Assembly (NCBI RefSeq): GCF_011397635.1
Contig: NC_064760.1
Location: 30,558,856 to 30,622,855 of the forward strand
Length of the DNA: 64,000 nucleotides
Origin: Epinephelus fuscoguttatus
Taxonomy: Eukaryota; Chordata; Actinopteri; Perciformes; Serranidae
Direction of reading: 5' to 3'
Position numbers and translations under genes: made by a program
Notes under the pieces: model-generated
What the model saw: the letters and a program-made list of their open reading frames with translations, nothing else
What the model was told of the DNA's origin: nothing
Databases searched by the model: none
Shown: positions 12,991 to 25,603 of the stretch, piece by piece
Layout: each line of letters begins with the position of its first letter
Position numbering within the stretch: position 1 is the first letter of the stretch

Positions 12991-13262
12991 GCTAAGCAGC
13001 TACACCCATGAGAGCAGCTGTGGGAGAGTGAGTTTAGCAGTGCTTTAAATGCTAACATTAGCATGCTCATAATGACAAAACTAACATGCTGATGTTCAGC
13101 ATGTTTACCCTCTTGGTTTGGTGTGTTAGCATGCTAATATTTGCTAATTAGCACTAAACACAAAGTAAACAGTAGATTGCCATTAGCTCCTGAATGCCTT
13201 TACAAAATTTCATGGCAATCCATCCAGTAGTTGTCAAGACATTGTAAAACTACAACTGCCAT
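12990..13262 (+). repeat. Dispersed repeat with GCTAACATTAGCATGC motifs
   Basis: Several direct and inverted GCTAACAT/TTAGCATGCTAA words, followed by a TTTCATGGCAATCCATCCAG block that I recall as a recurrent teleost repeat. It ends at the GATA microsatellite. Family not named. Confidence 0.55.
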
Positions 13263-13265
13263 CCT

Positions 13266-13297
13266 CATGGATAGATAGATAGATAGATAGATAGATG
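13266..13297 (+). repeat. (GATA)n microsatellite
   Basis: About seven copies of ATAG/GATA directly after the preceding dispersed repeat. Confidence 0.9.
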
Positions 13298-13524
13298 GGG
13301 GGACGAGAGGGTGGATCTGATTGAGAACCTGTTGACAACGCCATGTTAGCAGCAAACCTTGTGTCAGTCACAAGGTAGCTATGCCTTAGATACTCTGCTT
13401 TATGTCCATTTTGCTCCAAAGACTTGCAACTTGAGACCACAAACCTCTTAGAAAAATGTATTCTGAGGTCATAAATCAAATGAGAAGTAAGGTCAATTTT
13501 TCATAGACTTGTTCACAATCTGAC

Positions 13525-13920
13525 TTCTTTTTGCATCCAGTGGAGTCACCCCCCGCTGGTCGTTAGAAACAATGCAGTTTTAAGACACCTATGCACTGGC
13601 CTCCACTTCTCAAACCCGTAGAAAACCCCTTGATTCTTTTTTAAATAACTAATAAGAATCACCAAAGTCAGAAGGCTTCATCCTTTGGGGACCATAAATG
13701 TCTGTACAAAAATTATAACAATTCATCCTGTATTTCACATGATGTTTATTTCTGGAACAAAGTGGACTGACATTTTAATCTTTAGAGCCACTAGTATGGA
13801 TAAAAACTTCTTGGTTAAGGGTAGAAACATATTGTGGTTTAGGTTTAAAAAAAACCCCATGTGGTTAGATTTAAGGGAGGAAAAACAACGCTGACAGCTG
13901 GTAGTAAAAGGGGATGCAAA
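13525..13920. repeat. Possible dispersed repeat
   Basis: Contains GGAGTCACCCCCCGCTGGTC and GGTTTAGGTTTAAAAAAAAC blocks of a type seen repeatedly in teleost genomes. Based on recall of the pattern only; no second copy in this window. Confidence 0.3.
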
Positions 13921-15666
13921 CAGCAGTTACTGATGTCACCCAACCATCCATTCAGACCTCTTCCCTAAGAGCTTTTGCGGTACTTTAACAACATCACGCT
14001 GCTTCCACCTTTGCTTCTGACAAACAACAGTCATAATTCGCACGGCCACACGAGGTCCTTCTCAGAAAATTATAAACATAGGTCATTTAAGGCATTTGAA
14101 CAAACAACCAGTGCTGTAGTATTGTGAGGACCAGTCTCCAAATTTAGCCAATGTCTTCCAGGTCAGGAATGTTAGATAACCTGCTACCAGTTTTCAGGCC
14201 ATGCCTGAGTGTTTGTGTTTGTATCCGTATGTGTGAACATTCCTTGCATGGCCAAGCATCAGAGCTGAGTGCACAGAGGGGGGTCAGTGGGGTGCTTGTA
14301 GATCAACTCAGTGAACCCTGGAAGGCCGGTTCATCCTTCATCATTACCTCGTGCTGAAAGATCACAGTGAGAGAGAGGGAGCAGGCTGCCCTCAGTCATT
14401 TGAGCACACACAGAACACACTTTTATCCGGCTCACAATCCCTGATCCATCCCTTAAACCCTTACTTATCCATTGCCTCTGGGCACATTTTATTGAGTCGT
14501 GTAATGAATCCGTTCTCTGTGTGGTTTGTTTGATCTCAAGGCAAAAATGTAAGTTTTTGTTTTGTCTGAAGTTGACGGATTTCTTAACCATTTTGACACA
14601 GATTTTACGTCCCTAAATTCTATACGCTGTAATTTTGCTTTTCAGGAGTATAGAGGAAGCTCTAAATGAAACACATAGACATTTCAATATATTTAAATCT
14701 CCTTATTTTCAATCTAAATATATCTGACATTCATGTACTAGTTTGTCAAATCTCCTGTGACCCTGTTTGCATATTAAGCAACCACAAATAGCATCTTGAC
14801 CCCAAGGTTGAGACTCTGGTGTAAACATTTGAAGCTCTGCTGCTCTTGTGCAACAAGTTGAAATAAACTGGACCCGTAAGTACTTGTTGCAATGTTGATG
14901 TCTTCCTTCAGTGTGTGAACCTCTTGTTTGGCTCTGAACTCCCTATCAAGGGAGACCACATGGCAGAGCGAGACATTTTTAAGGTCCAGGGAGCCTCAGC
15001 GCAGCGAGGTGCAGCTTAGTTTTCATGACATTGCGATGGTGGGCGCCACTCATCTTCATGGTTGCGGATTCCAACCCCCAATCTGCTGATTACGCTGTCT
15101 TGGCCATCCCAGCGTGCGTAGTCATACCTGTGGGTTGGATGGGAGCTGCAGACAGCTAGTGAATTGAAGTTGAGCGTTTATGGTGTGAGAAGCAGCCCCA
15201 GGGTCTAAACATGGTCTTAGTGGAGTCTGTCACGGTAGGTTTGGTGAGAGAGGCAGACAATGGCTCCTCCGGTGCCTCTGTGGTTATAAGCTTCTGTGGT
15301 TGGAGCCGATCTAGACTGCGGTATCACATGATTCGAGTTAGCTTAAACCTACTATATGTCTGTGGGCTAATGCTTCTGGTTAACAGCTCGCCAGCCTATA
15401 TGTGTTGCGGGTTAGATTCAGCTGCTAACCCAAAGCCAGGCTTCTTTGTGAGACCTAAGCTGGATGAAGTTGCTGTGTGGGCTCTTTGCGCCGTTGGTTT
15501 GGGTTAGAGGGAGTTGGCCTGAGGAGCTGAGGATGTAGCAGACATGCACAGTGGTGGGAAGTATGTGGTAATTATTGTGTTCAGGACTGCCATCTGTCAA
15601 CTCTCCCCTTTTAGATATTTACTGGACCCGCATTCCTCCTGCTGGGTTGGTGGATGGGATGCACTT

Positions 15667-15670
<4 letters not shown>
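13921..15670. other. Gene-free stretch
   Basis: No supported gene, RNA or transposon. Confidence 0.35.
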
Positions 15671-15675
<5 letters not shown>

Positions 15676-15707
<32 letters not shown>

Positions 15708-15708
15708 T
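15676..15708 (+). repeat. (TG)n microsatellite
   Basis: About 16 TG units. Confidence 0.9.
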
Positions 15709-16489
15709 GGTAAATGCATGCATGCAGTACACAAAGTGGTGCATATGGTGTGTACACCAGATTCTATGCCCCAGGCCATCTTCCATAATACCTTATTGTC
15801 CAATTCTTCTTCTCTCTCTTTCACTCTGTCTCTTTTTCTTATTTTCTCATGGTTTATATCTCCTCTACAGATTCAGTTTGTCTTTGTAAGTTATTTACAT
15901 TTTTCTGAGACGCAGTTATTCATTGAATATACAAATATAACTCAGTCTGTTTATGTGTTGTGTGTATGTTAGATTCCAAACATTCTCCTTGTAATGATGT
16001 GCAAAGAATTTGGTGCATTAGTTGTGTCTGTTTGCCAACAGAGAGTGGGGGTGGGGGGCAGTGGGGGCTGTGTGTGAATGCTTTTCATTAGAAAAACAAA
16101 ATCCTTTTTGCATTTTTGGTTTGTATAGTTTGCCTTGCTCAATCCAAGGAAAACAAATAAGAAAATCTGCGGGGTTGAGTTTGTCTTCGCTGTCGGTTTT
16201 AAGTGTACCTGTCATGGTGTAAGCTGGGTTCACCTCCACTATTTGAGCAGAGCTCTTGGCTTTGCTAATGGAAATCTGTCAAGTGCTTATACATGGGCTT
16301 GTGAGTTTTCTGTTTGTGCTCTGTGACTAGAAGAAATTGATAAAAAAAAAAAAAGTTTGTGTTTGAACTGATTTCACTGCAGAGAATGATGAATAAATGA
16401 ATGTGGATGAACAGTGACTTGTGCTTTACTTACTTTCTATTTGTTTGATAAAGGAACAATCTTCCTGGTCTCAAGAGGGAGTAGCTTTA

Positions 16490-17225
16490 AGCCCCGTTTC
16501 CACCGAGCAGTATGGTACAGTCCAGATCAGTTCGGTACTCTTTTTTTCCGTTTTCACTGCGAAAAGTTGTTGATGTACCAATGGAACCGTTCCTAACCGT
16601 TACCATTTTTGGTCCCCCCTCTGTTGGGGTACCTAGCACACAGATCTGGTACTAAAAGGTGGATCTGTGAACACTGCAGTCTGTTGATTGGTCAATAGTG
16701 GACGGTCACTCAAGGCTGAGTTGTGGCTGGTTTTGAAGTTAATGTAACCACTGCTCATATCGTGGAGAGTTTTATTAGTAAACTGTAACTATGCAATGAA
16801 AGGATGTTTTGCTGCTTCTTGCAGCAGCCGGAGTCTGAGAAAAAATAACGTCATTCACTGTGCCGACTGCCGGGATAGTGTTGGGCCAATACAACATTAA
16901 ACCCCTGAGCTTGCCTGAGAAGGACTGAATGCACAAACCCACTATTTTTAAATGTCCCATGGAGAGAGACTCTCACTGCAGCCTGTTTTGAGCTATTTTG
17001 TTCTGAAAATGCTGGCGTGCAGTCTCATTCTGTGGACAATAAACGGAGTGCAGACTTTCCTCTGTGTCACCGATAATGAGGAAACACAGTGAGTGTTGGT
17101 CGGAGCAGTGAGTGATGATAACCCCGCCCACAATTAAAGATAACACTAGGGTCTAGGTACCATTTCTGAAGGATAGTTTTGGTTCCAAAGGTACCATACT
17201 GAAAATGTTTGGTGGAAACAGGGCT
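16490..17225. mobile_element. PIF/Harbinger-type MITE with TTA target duplication
   Basis: Left end AGCCCCGTTTCCACC and right end GGTGGAAACAGGGCT are inverted repeats with one mismatch. TTA flanks both ends (16487-16489 and 17226-17228), the 3-bp TWA target typical of PIF/Harbinger. Inside, the GGTACCATACTG motif near the right end mirrors CAGTATGGTAC near the left. 736 bp, no transposase frame. Confidence 0.8.
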
Positions 17226-17228
17226 TTA

Positions 17229-20200
17229 GTGGCATTGCCTGATTTTGAGGGTATTACAATCCATTTCGCCAAGAGCTAAGAAATCTTGTAAAACTGATAC
17301 GGTGCAAAAGAAAATTATACACAAAATCAAGATTGTCTATATCAAACGTCTTCTCAATCACTGGAAATACTCTGTATGGTTTAGGTGAGGGGTGGCAGGA
17401 GACAAGACACGATGCACATTACATCGCGATCACCCCCTTGTCGTTCCTTGAATTTGTCTGACAATACTGGCCTCGGCCCTTTCCGTCAGAAGTTCCCGAA
17501 TCATGTCTTCTGTCCAGGTAGACTTTTCCGTTGCCGTCTTTGTGTAAATTCACTCTTGGATGTTTGTTTTCTTGCAATTTCGTCCAAGCTGCATGATAGA
17601 TACGTCATCAACACACTCACCTGCTCGCTTTGACTTCTCTATTCACACATAGGCTCAATCGGACCGTACACAGACTTTCTACTAGGAGGCCAGAGTCCGT
17701 TAAATGTCCGATCTTACTGATTCATACATTTGCGTTCTCACATACAGCTCCTCCAGTTAATGTCAAGATAGTTTCAGGTTTTCAGTGCATGTGTGAAAGG
17801 GGCTGAGGCCAGTTTCACCAAACTTCTCTCTCTGGATATCCTGCCTCTCTAGACAATAGATACTCATGTATGCATAACTGCTTTGGTCTGAGATAGTTTC
17901 TTGTAGCTCCACATTGGTCTGCCTACCATCCCCTTGCACGGTGATGTCAGAGGAACGACTTATGTCTGAGAGCTGCTCTTGGCAACAGGCCAGACAGGTC
18001 GGTCAGTAAACACAGCACAGGTCCCCTGTAGCTCGTTTGATGTTTGAAGTACATACAGCAAGCGAGGCCCGAGCAGTGGTCTTGGCTGTCATGTTGGGAC
18101 CCTTGAAGGAGTCTGTGTTGTTATAGGAAAGGTCCCAAGCCACGGCATTAACTCTTATTCCCCACAGCCACTCATGACAAACCAGCAGGCTTCAGATGTG
18201 GCTTTTCCACACACACAAGAGCAGAGTGGTTCAGACTAATATTTTATAGACCTGTAAAAACAGCACCATAAACAGAGGCTTCGCTGAGTAACACATGGGG
18301 GTCTTGTCCTGTAAACCACCAACTCAAAGAGGCAATGATTTCTGTGTATGCGTGTGCGGCCGTTAAAATTCTGTCATCATGATGCTGAGTGTTTAACCCC
18401 CATCTGTAAAATGAGGTGTGTGATTCTATGTATGTGAACTCAGAAGTTTATTATAAGAGTAGGTGTTGCGCGTTTGTAGCATTCAGCGTGGATGTATTCC
18501 CCCTTAGCACTGTGTCAGCGACGACTTTACTGACATCTCAACACCAACGCTGTGGCTAGACAGCACCGACATCTTTCCTTGAAGGTCTGGGTTTCTCATG
18601 GCAATAAACTTTATTTGTTGGCTGCATCTCCCACTGGCTCCACTTTAAAAAATCACACTTTCCTAAATCAAATTTTCAGTGAAATATAGTTCTCTGAAAT
18701 ACTGTATAGTGGAGTGTTCCCAGAATATGCTGTTCCTAGAAAACTGGGTGCTAAATCCTAGGAATGCATTTAAAACCAAAATGTGGGCCAAATGGTTTCC
18801 ACGAAAACTTGGAAACAGTTTGACACCAAGACTTTTTAGACTTTCGGTAGAGAGCATTGTAGTGGGTGATGGGATGTTGAACTGCACAAGGGAAAGAGGA
18901 GGAGGAGGAGAAGGGTGTCTTTTAACCATTGTGCTGCTCATGATTCGGAGTGCTGATATGATATGCAACCATAATGGACTAGGTGGTGGGCACTGAGGTC
19001 GGCATTGTTTTCAGAGCCACACGCACGCACACACAAAGCCAAGCATGAGTGCCACCACACATGAATGGAGATAAATGCAGTGAGTGCCTGAGGTTTCCAA
19101 CGTGGCTGTGTTATATGAGTAAATGATTAATCCGCATAGTTGGACCCTGTCTCCTGTCCGCAACGGCATACTCCAAGGCCACACAGCTGGTACCAATTTG
19201 CATGCCCCCGCCACATCGTGATCCAACTGCATGTGTAGGAATCATGGCTTATCGCGGCAGTAATTCACTCCTTCCTCTCATGCCGAGGCTATTCTTGGCC
19301 TTTCTGCCTCTTTATTTTTAGTCACGGCTGCTTCTCTGGGTCATTGAAGTGGTCTTGATTTGGTGCGTCAGCTCAAAGCAATGGAGCCTGGGTCCTAAAC
19401 TGTCATGAATCACCTTTGGGATGCATACTTGAGTGCAGTCACAACATCTCTGGCTGACACAAAAACTGCTTCGTGTTGCTTTGTTCCTCTTAAAAGCTGC
19501 AGATGTTACCACTCACCTGGATGTGGTGGAACTAAGGATGCGTCTGTTGTTTTTTTTTGTAGCTCTTTCGTGTGACTGCTTGGGTTTGGGTGTACATGTA
19601 GGAGTGCGTGCATGTTTGAATCTGCCCCCAAGTTCATCAGGTTTAAATGGTATCTTGTACAAAAGAATCTGGGCCCCATTAAAGCTCTGGCAAATGAAAA
19701 CACAAATAAAAAATACACTGGACAGACTCTGATAAATCTTCATTTGAGCGTGTCTTCTTTAAAGACATCAAAGTGGTCACTCACAGGACATGTGCTGTAT
19801 TTCCAGGCTGCTGTAGACCCTGAGGTGACCTCGCAGGAGGATGGATGGCCCCCGAGCTCCTCATTTGATGACCTCATTCACCGTTCGGCGGGAAATGAAC
19901 TCGTCTCCCTGTCCTCTGTGTCTTGGCTCAGCCCCGGGTTCCTGGGTGGACTGAGAGCCACAGGGAACATGGAGTGCATCCCAGATTAACATAATGGAGT
20001 TAATTGATCAACTAAAGTTCAGTTGGGGGACAGTCCTTGAATGCGCTCACTCCTTTTCTGTTTGTTACTCACTGAGGTCCAAGATTACCTCACTCCATTC
20101 ATCTCTTCATACCTGAATCTGAGCTCTCGGGTCACATCAGATAGTACTGACAGCTTCCTTTGTCTCCTCCTGTTGCCTTTTCTTTGTTCAGTTCTCTTAT

Positions 20201-20283
20201 TACTGTTGGGGTCAGTGGAAACCAATGGCAGATGGACAGTTAGCTCCAGGTCTTGAGATGAATGTAGATGAAACATTTCTAAA
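17229..20283. other. Gene-free stretch
   Basis: No recognised gene. An open frame at about 19801-19989 follows a TTTCCAG acceptor-like site but has no convincing donor. The AT-rich palindromic words after it (TTAATTGATCAACTAA, about 19999-20014) could be homeodomain sites. Confidence 0.3.
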
Positions 20284-20590
20284 GGTATTAAAGGAACAGT
20301 TTGGTATTTTGCAAAATTGGCTTGTTTGCTTTCTAACTGAGAGTTCAATGAGAAGATTGATACTGCTCTCATGCTAAATATGAAGCTAAAGCCAGGAAAA
20401 GGTTGGCTTTAACATAAAGACAGACTATTTCTAAGTATTTTCTTGGAGCCATGACTTTGGAGCCAAGGATCCAGCTGAGACTCTAGTAAGTGACTGTATC
20501 CAGCCAAAAAGAAATCCAGCACATAAGCCCCATAAGAAGCAACTTGTCGATTTACACTCTGTGTTTTGTACAGATCAAACAATCACGGCT
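20284..20590 (+). repeat. Dispersed teleost repeat (TTAAAGGAACAG type)
   Basis: Starts GTATTAAAGGAACAGTTTGG, then GAGAAGATTGATACTGCTCT and CTAAATATGAAGCTA. Shares order and words with the copies at 3376 and 27052. Confidence 0.6.
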
Positions 20591-21440
20591 GGAGTTAGCA
20601 GGGTAACAGAGATAGGATCCATATGCAGACTGATCGGTTCAGGGCTTCATTAATCAAACAGATGCGGACAAGCGCTTATGGATCATAAGCATGCAATGGT
20701 TGGAACTGGGAAGGCGGTCCAAACAGGCAAACAAATCCAAAAAGTGCTAGGAAGGGAGACACAGGTTCATGAAGCAGGCAGAAGGTCAGGCACATACAGG
20801 TCCAGGTTGAAGTTCAGGTTAGGCTAACAAAGGGCTTAAAAGTCAGGTCAAGCAACTAGCAAGGAGTGTTCTGTTGGAAAAACTGAGCTCATAATGACAA
20901 AGTCTGTATCTGAGATGGCATCACATCTATTTCTGCAATTTTCACATGCTCCGACAAATCAGGCATTCAAGGTCGCAACAATCCCAAGAAAAAAAAGCCT
21001 GTGAAATGCTGGTCATGTTCAATGTCACAGACAGGCCGGAAAACAGGTTAGTAAACAGTAGAAAGCAGTACAGAGGCCAGTGAAAATGGTTCAATGGGTA
21101 TTTGGCGTCTGACTTCCGGCAGACAGCGATACAGCCTGTGGGGCCAGACCCCGATTTTTTGGCATTCCAGTTTGATTTGGGCAGAGGAGGGGAATTTCCA
21201 TTTCCGACTTCCGTTTATATATAAGTAAATATGCTGAACCATTGCGATGGATTCAGAGTTTGCAGTGATGCCAATTATGTTCCGCCTCTTTAGTTCACCG
21301 CACGGACCGTTTAACCTGGCAACAACTGCAGCCAGCTCAAACGTGATTAGTCAATATCATGCGGACTACAAACAGCCTACAACCGGAAACCATGGCTCTT
21401 CCACTCTTCTTCCGGAGGCAAGATCTCCGGGATTTGCCTA

Positions 21441-21474
21441 CAGACTCTACATTCACTTAATGTAGAGTCTGTAT
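21441..21474. repeat. Perfect short inverted repeat (hairpin)
   Basis: CAGACTCTACATT and AATGTAGAGTCTG form a 13-bp stem around a 5-nt loop. Probably the fold of a decayed transposon in this repeat-like stretch (about 21090-21475), not a gene terminator. Confidence 0.6.
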
Positions 21475-21835
21475 ATGGAGACTACTTCCTTTTATATACC
21501 CCTTCTTTATTCAGTCTATATTTCAGACTCAGTGCAGACTAATTTGGAATGTTTTAGAGCTGCTCAGGCATGGCAGAGGGTACTTTGTGGGGCTAAAATT
21601 AGCACGTTCACCCGGGTGCTGTATTTCCATCACTGCCGATCAGAGCCAGAGCTGATAAATACCTGTGACTACTGCAGAGTCATTTGACCTGACTGTGAAT
21701 GCTGATTGTAACCTTGCCCATTACAAAAGCCAGATGTTAGTGGGTGTTTTTTGTGCCGTGGAAAAGGGGCTTTAGAAATGTGTCTGGAGAGGAGGAACAA
21801 AGAGAAACAAAATGTAACATGTTACTTGGTGATGG

Positions 21836-21920
21836 TAGGCCCATTTTGTTAACTCTGAACAGAGCCAGGCCAGCTGTTAATCTCTGTTTTCATTCTTTGT
21901 GCCAAGCTTAGCTAGCTTTC
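21836..21920 (-). repeat. Reverse-oriented fragment of the TTAAAGGAACAG-type repeat
   Basis: GTTAACTCTGAACAGAGCCA, then GCTTAGCTAGCTTTCC, read in reverse, match the internal GGCTCTGTCC and TTAGCTTAGCTTAAAG part seen at about 27170-27225. Confidence 0.45.
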
Positions 21921-22344
21921 CAAAAACATCAAGGCCATCACACCCACGTGTCTCATCTTCACGTGTAAAAATAGAATGTGAGAAATTATAGTTAAACAGC
22001 AGGCAGCCTACATACCTCTACTTAGGAGGTATTTACACACTATTGTGCAAGGTTGAGTATTAGGCTCACATGATCACTTTCTTTCTTTCTTGGCTGACTG
22101 GTAGTGGGTGGGGGCTTACAAATGAACTTAGAGTCCCAGGTGTATGAAGCGCTAATGCACAGCAGCACTGAGGATCGACTTTGTTGAGCTACTGTTGGAG
22201 TGACAGAGAATCAACACCTGTTTGCTGCTTACCTTTTGCTTCAAACTGTTAAGCCTCCCACTGAAACCTTGTGATCCATGCAACGTTAACTCCCTTTTAA
22301 ACTGCACCGAGGACGTAAAATCCTGAATTGCAAAAAGCTTTCCC

Positions 22345-22900
22345 CAGATAAACAAGAATAAAACTGAGGTTCTAATCTTCAGCCTCATAGACAACTCTGC
22401 AACAACAATCGGTGCCCTTGATGCTCTGTCACTGAGCGTAAAGCCCCATGCAAAAAGTCCTGGTGTTGTCTTTGATTCTGGTTGAAACAAATCAACTCAG
22501 TTGTCAGCACTGGCTTCCACCACCTTGGATCAATTGAGAAATTAAACTTATTACTGACTGTTAAAGATGTTCCACGCCTTTATTTTACTGTAATTCTTGC
22601 TATGCTGGAATCAGTCAGTCAGCTTTATCTCGTCTGCAGCTTATTCAAAATGCAGCAGAACTACTGGTACCATGAGGAGAGCCCATATCCCCCCTGTGCT
22701 GGCCTCTCTTTATTTTTTACCAGTGACGTACAGAATTGATTTTAAGATTCTTTATGAATTGCACTGCATGGGCTGGCGCCAGGTTACATCTCTGAACTGC
22801 TCATCTCCTACTTCACCTCACGACCCCTGAGATCCAGTGACCAATCACTGCTCTGTATTCCACTCACTCGGCTAAACTTTGGTGGTGTATTTCCTGGAGC
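22345..22900 (+). mobile_element. LINE fragment, L2/Rex-like reverse transcriptase C-terminal region
   Basis: Frameshifted plus-strand frames resemble the C-terminal domain common to fish L2/Rex-type LINEs: around 22500 an equivalent of 'HLRSIEKLN', at about 22690-22740 an equivalent of the 'PVLASLHWLPVRYRIDFKIL' region, then HGLAPSYISELL-like and RSSDQSLL-like words. Several frames and stops show it is dead. No 3' tail before the next SINE. Confidence 0.65.
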
Positions 22901-23022
22901 TTCACGTTGTGCGATTAGTTGTAGTAGGTGTTTCAGACTGGATATTTGGGGACGTGTTTTTTGCAGTGGAAAGAGTTTTAGTCCGACTACCTGCAGAAAC
23001 AGTGTTCTTGTCATCTTTCCAC

Positions 23023-23322
23023 CACCTCACAGCGAGAGGGTTCTTGGTTCGATCCCAGGAGGGAGCCCTTCTGTGTGGAGTTTGCATGTTCTCCTCGTGT
23101 CAGCATGGGTTTTCTCCGGGTACTCCGGCTTCCTCCCACAGTCCAAAGACATGCAGGTTGGGGATAGGTTAATTGGTGACTCTAAATTGGCCGTAGGTGT
23201 GAATGTGAGTGTGAAAGGTTGTCTGTCTCTATGTGTTAGCCCTGTGATAGTCTGGCGACCTAGGTTCCAGCCCCCCCGCGACCCTCATGAGGATAAGCGG
23301 TTACAAAATGGATGGATGGATG
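23023..23322 (+). mobile_element. tRNA-derived SINE, 5'-truncated
   Basis: Same family as the bnip1 intron copies at 57048-57425 and 58274-58630. It begins at the CACCTCACAGCGAGAGGG part, so the first ~30 bp of the head are missing. It has box-B-like GGTTCGATCCC, the GGAGTTTGCATGTTCTCC block, CTCCGGCTTCCTCCCACAGT and a (GGAT)n tail. It lies directly after LINE-derived sequence. Confidence 0.8.
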
Positions 23323-23904
23323 TTTGGTTTTGGGGGAACTGTAATATTATTACCATAATTTTATTAGTAATTAGTTACACTACATATTGTCGTGCTTCCA
23401 GCTTCCGAAATAAGCTAGGCTACTACGTCTGGATGTGCGTGGGTGGAAATCCCTTCACACGACAAGGAATCTTTTCTGCAGTTTACATAACTTCGGCAGG
23501 TGGGTACTGAACATACAGCCATTTACATCAGTGTAGGCAACTTTGATGGGCTGCAGTCTCAAGCTCGGGTACAAAACAGCAAGCTAGTGCTGTCCATCCA
23601 ATGAGCCGTGAGCATGATTAAACCTTTACTAACTGACTCCTGCTTCATGTAATCTTGTTATGTCAGCTGATCAATCAACACGCTACATCTAGCAACAAGG
23701 AACACATTTGTAAGGGAACAGAGGGGGTACAAACTTCACTGCTGTGAACTGCCTTACAATAACGTGTTACTGCCCAACACTGGTTATGATTTTATCAAGA
23801 TATTCTTTGTTTTTATTAACTTACTTCTATTCCCTTATTTATGATTTTTCATTTGATCATTCCTGTGTTTTGTTTAACGCCTGTGATGAACATTTGTTGT
23901 TCTT

Positions 23905-24145
23905 AAATGTTCCAGTGAGTAGGTTTTAGGGTCATCTATTGGTAAAATGGTATATAATACTCATAACTATGTTTTAATTTATTTATAATCACCTGAAAAC
24001 CAAACACTGGCTCTAGATAGGGCCATTTGCATTTTCACATAAGACACCCTAGTTCTCCTACACACTTGGCACACAGGAGAAGTTTCCATTCTGCAACCTC
24101 ACTGCTAGATGCCACTAAATCCTACACACTGCACCGTTAAATGTG
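23905..24145. repeat. Dispersed teleost repeat
   Basis: Contains CAAACACTGGCTCTAGATAG, CTAGTTCTCCTACACACTTGG and CTGCAACCTCACTGCTAGAT, a combination I recall as a common teleost interspersed repeat. Family not certain. A short AATAAACCTGACCTGACTTG tail-like stretch follows at about 24151-24175. Confidence 0.45.
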
Positions 24146-25603
24146 CTCAATAAATAAACCTGACCTGACTTGACTTCAGTAAACTACATCCAGATTTTTT
24201 TTTCTTTTTGGACTCTTTTTGAACAAATAACAAAACTTAAACAAAAATGTCTTCAACAAACACTGTTTGGGCTGGCAGTGTGTTTGGCTTGTGCTTGAGC
24301 TAGCCGTTGATAGTGAGTCAAGATAAGCCTCAAACAACCCACAGCCAGCCAGCCCTCACTTTCTTTCCACCAGTCATAACTATTTTCTTTTCATTCAAAC
24401 AAGATCATATGCTACAGTTTAAACTTCTATATCGTTGCCCCATCATCACTTTCATCAGGTGATATGTCTTTCCAGAGATTATTTTGGGATTGAAGAGAAG
24501 CCTGTTTGTCTTTCCCCAGCACTGCTGCAGCTCTGAAGAGATAAAAGGTGGAACACAGGATGAGGATATAGAGGAAGAGTAAGGAAAGCAAAGCAAAAAT
24601 AATGACCACCTCTCATAAAGCAGCTGAGCTTTGGCAAAGACTCAGGGAGATAGATGGGTTGAGAAATGAGAGGGTACACGAGGGATGAACTGAGGTAACG
24701 TCTTAACACACTCCTGCTTACTAGCTTATGTAGATCTGTGTTCCCTCATTAAAATATCTCCATGGGATGAACCTCATCCTCAGCTTGGGGAGCAACTACA
24801 ATGTCTTTAAAAGGCTCTATGTCAGCTCCAAATTAACTTAATAATGTGTGTGCATGCATGTGCGAGTGTGTGTTTTTGCAGCTGCAGGGATACTTGTGAA
24901 AATGTGCCTGAATAAGAGAGAGAGCGAGACACAGATGTTGGGAAAGTGGAAAGAGAGGGAGAGAGAGAAGCTGGAACAGGGTTACTCAAGGTAGCTCCTG
25001 TTGTGGCAGATAAGCTGCCACCGGCTATTCAGGGATTTGCCAAGATGCCATTTTTATTATCAGAGTTACGGTTAATTACTTCTAGGATGAAATATATTGG
25101 AGGAATATTGAATTTGGAAGGTTGGTGCAGCTGACGTGCTGACAGACACATGAAAGAGACAGTTTTCTACCCTTGTGCATGTTGTGATTTCAATCTCATT
25201 AATCATTGTTTGGATGTGAAACCATAGCAGCTAATAAAGTTTTAACGAATGGCTCTCAAAATATTATCCTTCCTATTACCCTAGTGATGCTTCGTAGATC
25301 AGTAATAAGCCATAGTTGCCATAGCCACTCTAAAAACTATGTAAGCTACTTTTGATTCATCAGGAATCCAGTAAGGTGGAGAGTTTGACCTCCAGTCATC
25401 TTACCATCTGGAAGAAAAAGCTCCATAGCATTCAAACTGAAATCCATTCAATAAAAACTTTTAAACATTTTCAACATTAGATGATATATATGTGTGGTGA
25501 AATGACCCTTTATAGAGGACCTATTAACAGCAAATGTTAGTATGTGAGTCATTAAAGGACTTGTTCAGCAACAAAACCATCATTTGTATATTAGATGTGC
25601 AGG

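Noticed and set aside
15871..15885. 15-bp micro-exon between CTCTACAG and GTAAGT
   Set aside because: Strong sites but no reading context or partner exons; likely chance next to low-complexity pyrimidine sequence.
19801..19989. Open frame after an acceptor-like TTTCCAG
   Set aside because: No donor, no recognisable domain; kept only as a remark.
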